DNA of 8,224 bases, taken from positions 1 to 8,224 of the forward strand of contig CAYNTG010000098.1 in NCBI GenBank assembly GCA_964400105.1, in the 5' to 3' direction. The stretch's first letter is position 1, and every line of letters begins with the position of its first letter. Both the position numbers and the translations under genes were made by a program. Below are positions 1-5,455 of the stretch, piece after piece. Origin of the DNA: CAYNTG01 sp964400105 (GTDB taxonomy: Bacteria > UBP14 > UBA6098). The notes below the pieces were generated by a model, which saw only the letters and a program-made list of their open reading frames with translations, had not been told where the DNA came from and made no database searches.

Positions 1-38
1 TACTAATTTCTAAATACATACAATATGCTACATAATCC

Positions 39-66
39 ATGTCAGGTTTTTACCTTGATTTATAAT
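39..66 (+). promoter_or_regulatory. possible sigma70-like promoter for the parAB operon
   Basis: The 118 nt before parA are strongly AT-rich. They contain a perfect TATAAT at 61-66 and a partial -35 match, ATGTCA at 39-44 (4 of 6 to TTGACA), with a 16-nt spacer. This would put transcription start near 73 and leave a leader of about 45 nt. AT-rich DNA yields such matches by chance and the -35 is weak, so this is tentative. I see no gene in 1-118 and no clear operator. Confidence 0.33.
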
Positions 67-118
67 ACTTCATTATATAAGTTTAAGGGTTGATAAATCG
101 TGTTTTTTTAGGGATATT

Positions 119-880
119 TTGGGAAAAGTAATCGCTATCTCCAATCAAAAGGGCGGTGTCGGCAAAACGACTACCGCTGTGAATCTTGCGGCGTCGCTCG
201 CGGCGGCGGAGAAGGATACTTTGCTTATCGACTTAGACCCGCAAGCGAATACTAGCAGCGGATTGGGAGTCCGGATTGGGGAGAACACTCCGTCGATTTA
301 CGAGGTGCTTTTGGGCATCGCACCCGCCAAAGACGCGATAAAAAAAATCGATTTCCTGGAACATCTGAAGCTTCTTCCGAGCCATATTCGATTGGTTGGA
401 GCGCAGATCGAGTTAGTCCAAAATCCGCGCCGCGAGTATTGCCTTCGCAACGCCATCGAATCGATCCGCGATAATTATCAGTTCATTTTGATCGACTGTC
501 CTCCGTCTTTGGGGCTTTTAACCCTCAACGCCCTTACCGCCGCCGACAGCATCCTGATCCCGATTCAATGCGAGTATTATGCGCTCGAAGGATTGGGACA
601 GCTTCTCAACACGCTGCGGCTCGTGCAAAAAGAACTCAATCCCGAACTCAGGGTCGAGGGTGTCCTTTTGACGATGTTCGACCAGCGACTCAACCTCTCG
701 AAACAGATCGAGAACGAAACGCGCAGTTACTTTGGAAACAAGGTCTTTAAGTCGATAATCAAACGCAACGTCCGACTTTGCGAAGCGCCGAGCTTCGGCA
801 AACCGATCATTCTTTACGATGTGAATTGCACCGGAGCGAGGAACTATCTCGCACTCGCCAGGGAGATCATCGATGGGTAA
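119..880 (+). CDS. parA: ParA/Soj-family chromosome-partitioning ATPase
   Basis: This is an ATPase that binds DNA non-specifically as an ATP-bound dimer and, when stimulated by ParB, drives origin segregation. The 253-aa length is typical for chromosomal Soj/ParA without an N-terminal helix-turn-helix. Visible motifs are a deviant Walker A, KGGVGKTT at residues 11-18 with the signature lysine K11 and the catalytic-site K16; the A' motif LLIDLDPQAN at 35-44; and Walker B FILIDCPPS at 122-130. The C-terminal stretch at about 219-248 (LCEAPSFGKP, then YDVNCTGARNYLALA) is also family-typical. The start is TTG at 119, because the motif-bearing N-terminus begins there and AGGGA lies at 110-114, a rather short 4-nt spacing. 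No in-frame ATG gives a complete Walker A region. It overlaps parB by 8 nt (ATGGGTAA), indicating translational coupling. Identification is near certain; a chromosomal rather than plasmid role is inferred from the neighbours. Confidence 0.96.
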   Translation: MGKVIAISNQKGGVGKTTTAVNLAASLAAAEKDTLLIDLDPQANTSSGLGVRIGENTPSIYEVLLGIAPAKDAIKKIDFLEHLKLLPSHIRLVGAQIELVQNPRREYCLRNAIESIRDNYQFILIDCPPSLGLLTLNALTAADSILIPIQCEYYALEGLGQLLNTLRLVQKELNPELRVEGVLLTMFDQRLNLSKQIENETRSYFGNKVFKSIIKRNVRLCEAPSFGKPIILYDVNCTGARNYLALAREIIDG

Positions 881-1745
881 AAGAAACGCATTAGGCCGCG
901 GATTGGACGCCCTGCTTCCGGCATCGATATCGGATGTGCTTTCGGGCAAAGAGGTTTTCAATATCACGATAGCGAACGTTCGCCCGAACCCCGATCAACC
1001 GCGCAAATCATTCGATGAAGACTCGTTGAATTCGCTCGCGTTATCGATTAAGACGAATGGGGTGTTGCAGCCGATTCTGGTGCACCGCATCGATGATAAA
1101 TACGAGCTTATCGCCGGGGAAAGACGATTTCGCGCGTCGAAGATCGCGGGCCTTAAAAAGATTCCGGCTATCGTCATGACCGAGTGCGCCCCCGATGTCT
1201 TGATGTTCTTCAGCCTCACGGAAAACCTGCAACGCGAGGACCTCAACCCGATCGAGGAGGCCGAGGCATATCGCTACCTGATCGATAAATTTTCCCTTAC
1301 ACAGGATCAGATCGCCGAGAGGGTGGGGAAATCACGTTCGTTGGTGGCCAACACGTTGCGACTTTTGAAACTGCCGAAACCGGTCCACGAAATGATCCTT
1401 TCCGGCAAGATTACCGCCGGACACGCAATAGCGCTTTTGGCCGCACGCGACGAGGAACGCATATTGAGGCTCGCGAAACTCGCATCGAGCCGGGGGCTTT
1501 CGGTGGAGCGTCTCGAGATACTCGCAAGAGAGAACAAGCCCTCTCCGAGACATCGAAAATCCAGGCGATCGAGTGGTAAAAAGCGCAAGCTTACCCCGGA
1601 GATCGCCGCGCTCGAGGATGCTATGAAAAGCCACCTTGCAACGAAGGTCAAAATCGACTTATACGGCGAAAGAGGATCGATTATTATCGATTTCTATAGT
1701 GATGAGGATCTGAAGCGTATCGCGGAGATTCTTGCGGAGGGATGA
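873..1745 (+). CDS. parB: ParB/Spo0J-family centromere-binding CTPase clamp
   Basis: ParB binds parS sites near the origin, loads as a CTP-dependent sliding clamp, and stimulates ParA. The 290-aa protein shows all expected parts. The extreme N-terminus (residues 3-15, RNALGRGLDALL) is the short basic segment that activates the ParA ATPase. The CTP-binding domain spans about 29-125, with GVLQPILV at 63-70, the C-box GERRFRAS at 82-89, and ENLQREDLNPIEEA at 117-130. A helix-turn-helix covers about 141-167 (LTQDQIAERVGKSRSLVANTL), followed by the rest of the parS-binding domain to about 215. A basic linker (222-240, rich in R/K/S) leads to a C-terminal dimerisation domain at about 241-290. The ATG at 873 has AGGGAGA at 860-866, 6 nt upstream, and lies inside the parA end. 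I found no parS-like palindrome in the window. No defects are visible. Confidence 0.96.
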   Translation: MGKRNALGRGLDALLPASISDVLSGKEVFNITIANVRPNPDQPRKSFDEDSLNSLALSIKTNGVLQPILVHRIDDKYELIAGERRFRASKIAGLKKIPAIVMTECAPDVLMFFSLTENLQREDLNPIEEAEAYRYLIDKFSLTQDQIAERVGKSRSLVANTLRLLKLPKPVHEMILSGKITAGHAIALLAARDEERILRLAKLASSRGLSVERLEILARENKPSPRHRKSRRSSGKKRKLTPEIAALEDAMKSHLATKVKIDLYGERGSIIIDFYSDEDLKRIAEILAEG

Positions 1746-1746
1746 T

Positions 1747-2577
1747 TTGCCAACCAAACACGGACTGACAATTTTTCTCGTTCCACATAACCGCAAAAGG
1801 GCGGTGAATATCCGCCTTAAGGGATGGCAGGTTATCGCAACAACGATAATTCTCGGAGTTGCACTTATCCTTTTTATTATCGGCGTAACCCTCGGAGGAC
1901 GTTCGTCGAAGCTCATCGCCGAGAACCGCGCCATACGCGCCGAAAACAAAATGCTGCGACAGCAACGGGTTAAAATAATCAAGCTCGAAAAGGAGATTGC
2001 TGGCACATCGAAGTTGCGAAAATGGATGGAAGATATTGTCGGCATCGAGAGGATTGATGAAAAGCTTCCTAACATGGCTTCCGCAGCCAGAACCGGTCTT
2101 TCGTCGCTGATCGAATCACCATTTCATACGAGGCTTTTTCCGGAGCTTGAAACATCTGCCGCCGCCGCACTTCGACGCCGCGATTTCGTGCCTCGCGGAT
2201 TGCCGGTCGAGGGCGCGCTGACAGCACGTTTCGGTGAGATGGACAGCAGGTATCTCAAGCCCCATTCCGGCGTAGATATCGCCGCGCCGAAAGGGAGCAT
2301 CGTTGCCGCTACCGCCACGGGGATCGTCGCCGCTGCGATAAACGATCCGCTGATGGGCAACGAGGTCGTGATCGATCATTTAAATGGTTATAAAACACAA
2401 TATGGCCACCTCGAAGCAATAACCGTTAAAAAAGGGGATTGGATCGAACGCGGCGAAAGGATCGGCACCGTCGGAAGCACCGGACACGCAGAGGGCGCGC
2501 ACGTTCATTACACCCTCGAATCCAGCGGAATCGCAATCGATCCACTCGCCGAACCTGAAAACAAAAAGAAAGGTTGA
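1747..2577 (+). CDS. membrane-anchored M23/LytM-family metallopeptidase (peptidoglycan endopeptidase)
   Basis: M23 proteins are zinc endopeptidases that cleave peptide cross-links in peptidoglycan, here probably outside the cytoplasmic membrane. I place the start at TTG 1747, right after the parB stop, because GGAGG at 1736-1740 lies 6 nt upstream; this gives 276 aa. A nearby in-frame TTG at 1732 would overlap parB and lacks this spacing. A short basic cytoplasmic tail precedes one membrane segment at about 28-49. A likely coiled coil follows at about 52-86, then a linker and the catalytic domain at about 150-268. The zinc ligands look intact: H173 and D177 in HSGVDIAAP, and H254 in the HVH motif (252-254), with H221 in QYGHLE completing the active site. 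It is followed 6 nt later by a bactofilin, a recurrent pairing in which the bactofilin scaffold positions the hydrolase (for example CcmA with Csd1 in Helicobacter, BacA with LmdC in Caulobacter). A degenerate, regulatory LytM role is unlikely given the intact ligands. Confidence 0.9.
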   Translation: MPTKHGLTIFLVPHNRKRAVNIRLKGWQVIATTIILGVALILFIIGVTLGGRSSKLIAENRAIRAENKMLRQQRVKIIKLEKEIAGTSKLRKWMEDIVGIERIDEKLPNMASAARTGLSSLIESPFHTRLFPELETSAAAALRRRDFVPRGLPVEGALTARFGEMDSRYLKPHSGVDIAAPKGSIVAATATGIVAAAINDPLMGNEVVIDHLNGYKTQYGHLEAITVKKGDWIERGERIGTVGSTGHAEGAHVHYTLESSGIAIDPLAEPENKKKG

Positions 2578-2583
2578 TATATT

Positions 2584-2946
2584 ATGACCAAGGTAGAATC
2601 AGAACAGCGTTTAAACACGATAATCGGTCCGGGGAGCAAAATTATCGGCGATATTGAGGTCCAGGGCGGCCTTCGCGTCGATGGCACGGTCGAAGGGAAG
2701 ATCGTCGCCGCAGGGCCGTTGACCGTCGGACGGGAAGGCTCCATTAAAGCGCCGTCGATCTCGGCTTCGAGTGCCACTATCGGCGGAGCCGTCGAGGGAG
2801 ATATCACCGCGATGGAGAGAATCCGCCTCGAACCATCGGCGGTTATCGAGGGCAATATGGCCACGAAGGTCCTGATCGTCGAGGAGGGCGCAATATTCAC
2901 CGGCAACTCCGATATGGCCGCAGGTAAAGCGCCTCACAACAAATAA
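2584..2946 (+). CDS. bactofilin-family cytoskeletal protein
   Basis: Bactofilins polymerise without nucleotide into filaments built from a right-handed beta-helix, and scaffold wall enzymes or chromosome-segregation proteins at defined cell sites. The 120-aa protein has the family shape: a short, variable N-terminus (1-10), then a beta-helix core at about 11-106 made of short repeated turns with alternating hydrophobics and glycines. The recognisable opening is NTIIGPGSKIIGDIEVQGGL at 11-30, followed by RVDGTVEGKIV at 31-41 and later turns such as ATIGGAVEGDI at 64-74. A short, polar C-terminal tail ends at 120. Start ATG 2584 has AAAGG at 2569-2573, at a slightly long 10-nt spacing. It is the last gene of the operon with parAB and the M23 peptidase. 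A combined role in positioning the hydrolase and, as with BacNOP in Myxococcus, in anchoring ParAB is inferred from context only. Confidence 0.93.
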   Translation: MTKVESEQRLNTIIGPGSKIIGDIEVQGGLRVDGTVEGKIVAAGPLTVGREGSIKAPSISASSATIGGAVEGDITAMERIRLEPSAVIEGNMATKVLIVEEGAIFTGNSDMAAGKAPHNK

Positions 2947-2951
2947 TAACT

Positions 2952-2960
2952 TGTGGATAA
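2952..2960 (-). promoter_or_regulatory. perfect DnaA box (TTATCCACA on the minus strand)
   Basis: The + strand reads TGTGGATAA, the exact complement of the 9-mer consensus TTATCCACA bound by DnaA. It lies 6 nt after the bactofilin stop codon. Confidence 0.62.
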
Positions 2961-2962
2961 GT

Positions 2963-2971
2963 TGTGGATTA
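2963..2971 (-). promoter_or_regulatory. near-perfect DnaA box (TAATCCACA on the minus strand)
   Basis: The + strand reads TGTGGATTA, one mismatch from the consensus. Its start is 11 bp from the start of the first box and in the same orientation. The two sites would therefore sit on nearly the same helix face, a spacing that favours cooperative DnaA binding. Confidence 0.52.
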
Positions 2972-3027
2972 TTGTATAGCACCTTAGGTTTAAACGCTTT
3001 ACGCGTGTAGCTTTGAGCGAAATCTAT

Positions 3028-3036
3028 TTATCAACA
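3028..3036 (+). promoter_or_regulatory. DnaA-box-like 9-mer (TTATCAACA)
   Basis: It has one mismatch to TTATCCACA and is in the opposite orientation to the first two boxes, 56 nt beyond them. It runs directly into the AT-rich dyad at 3038-3051. Alone it would be unremarkable; the cluster is what gives it weight. Confidence 0.42.
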
Positions 3037-3127
3037 ACTTATTTTAATAAGCAGCAGGTAGTTAGCTCATGTTCCAAATCGTTTTCAAGAATTATGTCGA
3101 GCCGTTTAAGATATTGAAAAAGCGTAT

Positions 3128-3147
3128 TTAGTTTAAATTAGTTTAAA
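3128..3147 (+). repeat. tandem 10-bp repeat TTAGTTTAAA x2 just before the V-ATPase stalk gene
   Basis: Two exact adjacent copies (3128-3137 and 3138-3147) of an AT-only-but-one 10-mer end just as the AAGGGAG ribosome-binding site begins (3147-3153). Period 10 matches one helical turn. It could be a regulator site, part of an AT-rich unwinding element belonging to the DnaA-box region, or chance in AT-rich DNA. Confidence 0.5.
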
Positions 3148-3158
3148 AGGGAGCAGCG

Positions 3159-3461
3159 ATGCCGATAGATGTCGAGAAAATTAAGGATGCCGAAATGGAC
3201 GCCAACGAGCGAATCGCCGAAGCAAAAAAGCGTTTTGCGGAGGAGGTCTCGATGGCAAAGACCGAAGCGGAAAAGGCGATGAAAACCGTCGATGAAAGGG
3301 CGCTGGGTATCATCTCAAAGGCGGTCGATGACGGCAAAAGCGAGGCGATGGAGAGCATTAAAGCGCTCGAAATCGAGCAAAAAACTGGTATAGTCGCCCT
3401 TCGTGAAGCCGCGGAAATGCGTATCGACGGAGCGATAGAAAAGATCGTCGAGGCGTTTTAA
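3159..3461 (+). CDS. V/A-type ATPase peripheral-stalk subunit H/G-like coiled-coil protein
   Basis: This subunit pairs with subunit E to form the elastic peripheral stalk joining the catalytic head to membrane subunit I. The 100-aa protein is almost entirely a charged helix rich in A, E, K, R and D with heptad-like hydrophobics (for example ANERIAEAKKRFAEEVSMAK at 15-34). It has no membrane segment or signal peptide, and ends with a short amphipathic segment (IDGAIEKIVEAF, 89-100). Length and composition match archaeal AhaH and bacterial V-ATPase G/H proteins. Such coiled coils carry little family-specific sequence, so the call relies heavily on context: subunit I begins only 1 nt after the stop, and H-I is the archaeal aha gene order. 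ATG 3159 is preceded by AAGGGAG (3147-3153), 5 nt upstream. The promoter presumably lies in the upstream 212-nt gap. Confidence 0.82.
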   Translation: MPIDVEKIKDAEMDANERIAEAKKRFAEEVSMAKTEAEKAMKTVDERALGIISKAVDDGKSEAMESIKALEIEQKTGIVALREAAEMRIDGAIEKIVEAF

Positions 3462-3462
3462 G

Positions 3463-5421
3463 ATGGCGGTTGTTGCGATGCGTAAGGTGGGTATCGTCGC
3501 CCACCGATCCGTTTTCGGGAAATTGACATCGAGGCTCGCGGAACTCGGCGTCGTGCAGATTTCGACTCGCGAGGAACGTCTAACGGAGTCCGGCAGGGAG
3601 CTTGAATCGCGCATCTCCGACATCGAAAGCGCGAGGACATTCCTTGCATCGAAAATCGCCAAAAAAGCGAAACCGCTTAAACTTTCTTATAAGTCGCTCG
3701 TCGATCTGGCGGAAAAATTCCCGCTTGAAAAAACGATCTCCGGAATAGACAACATTCACCATTCCATCGACGATCTTTCCGGGCGCGAGCAATCGATTGA
3801 AAAGGCGATCTTCGCCGTTGCTCCTTTCTCTCCGCTTCCCGTTTCATTCGTCGATCTCGCTTCGATGTCCGATGTGCATTCGCGTGTCGGGTTTATCCCG
3901 AAGGCGCTGCACGCCGGGTTTTCGGAGAACTGCCCGGACGAACTCTGCGAATATCAGATATTCAATTCGGACTCGAACGGAAATTATGTCCTGATCGTTT
4001 TTCACAAATCGATCGAATCGGAGATCGATGAACTGCTTTCGAGCTGCGATTTTGCGGAGTTTCATCCGGGGAAGCGCACCGGCTTGCCCGCAGACGAGCT
4101 GGCAAAGCTTCGGTCGGAGCTTTCCGTGGTTAAGGAATCGCTCGAAGCGGCGAAAAAGGAGTCTCGCTATGCCGCCGGGGAGTATTTGCCGACACTCGAC
4201 GCGCTTTATGGATATTTCGACATGGAGCTTTCGAAGGCGAGGCTCAGCGATCTGGCGGAACGCACCGAGCAGACGCTCCTCCTCACCGGCTGGGTGAAGT
4301 CATTCGATTTCGACGGCCTTTTCGAGACGATTTCGCATGAATTCGATGCGGTCGATCTCGATCAAATCTCGCCGGATGAGGGCGAGGCTCCGCCGGTCGC
4401 GCTCAAGAATCCGCCGGTGATCGAGGCGTTCGAGGTGATCACCGACCTATACGGCCGTCCGCGCGCGGGGATGATCGATCCGACGCCGTTTATCGCGCCG
4501 TTCTTCCCGCTTTTCTTCGCGTTGTGCCTTACGGACGCCGGTTACGGCCTACTTTTGACGGCGATAAGCGGCGCGGGACTGGCATTCGGAAAGCTCGGCG
4601 CCGGCGCACGCAAATTCATGCGGTTCATACTTTATTCCGGGATAGCGACGGTGATTATCGGCGCTTTTGCGGGCGGATGGTTCGGCATAGACCTCGCTTC
4701 GATGGACAACGGTTTTTCGCGCGCGCTTTTGTCAATAAAGCTTTTCGACCCGCTGGGCAATGCGATCGAGTTCTTCGCGGCAAGCATATTCCTCGGCGTG
4801 ATTCAGGTCTCGACTGGTTATATCCTGAGCGGCGTGGTCGGTTTCCGCGAGGCTCCGAACGGCGCGCTAAAAATTCGCGCGGCGCTTCTTGCGATCTCGT
4901 GGATTTCGGTAACGATAGGGGCTGGCGTTTTCGTGACGAATTTCCTTATCCCGGATACGATAGCGCCGTTTATCAAGGTGGCGGTGAACATGCTGAAATT
5001 CGGCGCGCTCGGAATCGCCGGATTTTCGCTTATCCTCGGTGTTATCGGAAGGCGCGGGCTCGGCTCGTCTATCGGCGACGGACTCGGATTCGACGGCCTC
5101 TACGGCATCGTGAACCTATTCGGCGATCTGCTTTCGTATGCGCGGATACTCGCGCTCGGCCTTTCCACCGGAGTCATCGCGGGCGTGATAAACATCATCG
5201 CCAAGCAGATTATCGAGATGCTTCCGGGCGCGGGAATCGTGATAGCGGCTTTTCTGGTGATCGTCGGGCACGTTGCCTACACGGGAATATCGGCGTTGGG
5301 CGCGTTCGTTCATCCGGCGAGGCTTCATTTTGTGGAGTATTTCGGAAAGTTTTACGAGGCCGGCGGCGAACCGTTCGAGCCGTTTAAGCGCAAGATCGAC
5401 GGGGTCGAGATAGTGGAATAA
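3463..5421 (+). CDS. V/A-type ATPase membrane subunit I (a-subunit, 116-kDa family)
   Basis: Subunit I is the membrane stator that forms the ion half-channels against the rotating K (proteolipid) ring, using ATP to pump, or a gradient to make, H+ or Na+. At 652 aa it has normal length. Residues 1-330 are cytosolic and helical with coiled-coil arms (about 42-66 and 209-236). Residues about 340-615 hold seven or eight membrane segments, around 343-375, 384-410, 433-458, 470-495, 503-528, 543-585 and 589-615. Signature motifs are FFPLFFALCLTDAGYGLLL (347-365), the SYARILALGLS segment with the essential arginine R561, and VHPARLHFVEYFGKFYEAGG (616-635). The usual asparagine in GHxxN is tyrosine here (GHVAY, 602-606). 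The next expected gene, the proteolipid K, is missing: a DNA methyltransferase starts 34 nt downstream. The remaining subunits are not in this window. Confidence 0.95.
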   Translation: MAVVAMRKVGIVAHRSVFGKLTSRLAELGVVQISTREERLTESGRELESRISDIESARTFLASKIAKKAKPLKLSYKSLVDLAEKFPLEKTISGIDNIHHSIDDLSGREQSIEKAIFAVAPFSPLPVSFVDLASMSDVHSRVGFIPKALHAGFSENCPDELCEYQIFNSDSNGNYVLIVFHKSIESEIDELLSSCDFAEFHPGKRTGLPADELAKLRSELSVVKESLEAAKKESRYAAGEYLPTLDALYGYFDMELSKARLSDLAERTEQTLLLTGWVKSFDFDGLFETISHEFDAVDLDQISPDEGEAPPVALKNPPVIEAFEVITDLYGRPRAGMIDPTPFIAPFFPLFFALCLTDAGYGLLLTAISGAGLAFGKLGAGARKFMRFILYSGIATVIIGAFAGGWFGIDLASMDNGFSRALLSIKLFDPLGNAIEFFAASIFLGVIQVSTGYILSGVVGFREAPNGALKIRAALLAISWISVTIGAGVFVTNFLIPDTIAPFIKVAVNMLKFGALGIAGFSLILGVIGRRGLGSSIGDGLGFDGLYGIVNLFGDLLSYARILALGLSTGVIAGVINIIAKQIIEMLPGAGIVIAAFLVIVGHVAYTGISALGAFVHPARLHFVEYFGKFYEAGGEPFEPFKRKIDGVEIVE

Positions 5422-5455
5422 GGAACATGTTTTTGGGATTATTTAAGTTAATTTT

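Larger units (their letters stand above)
2947..3158. other. 212-nt AT-rich intergenic region with DnaA-box cluster; oriC candidate or regulatory region
   Basis: This is the longest gap in the window and it separates the parAB-M23-bactofilin operon from the V-ATPase genes. It contains three matches to the DnaA box TTATCCACA (listed separately), a CTTATT-TT-AATAAG dyad at 3038-3051, the palindrome GTTTAAAC at 2988-2995, and a tandem TTAGTTTAAA repeat at 3128-3147. I see no GC-rich hairpin with a T-run, so no intrinsic terminator after the bactofilin gene. Chromosomal parAB usually lies near oriC, which makes an origin role reasonable. The absence of dnaA, dnaN or a diverging gene pair in view limits confidence. 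Confidence 0.45.

Noticed and set aside
518..967. 149-codon minus-strand open frame across the parA/parB junction
   Set aside because: It is antisense to two certain genes, shows no recognisable motif, and results from codon bias.
1732..1746. Earlier TTG start (1732) for the M23 peptidase
   Set aside because: It would overlap parB and lacks a spaced ribosome-binding site. TTG 1747 has GGAGG 6 nt upstream.
3069..3090. TGTTCCA half-match to a parS centromere site in the gap
   Set aside because: The consensus is a near-perfect inverted repeat with a central CACGTG-like core. Only one half resembles it and there is no matching second arm. No parS was found elsewhere in the window.
4524..5387. 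287-codon open frame, + strand, in another frame of the subunit I gene
   Set aside because: It is arginine-rich with no domain or ribosome-binding site, and lies wholly inside subunit I, whose conserved membrane motifs prove the real frame. It is a by-product of the GC-biased codons.
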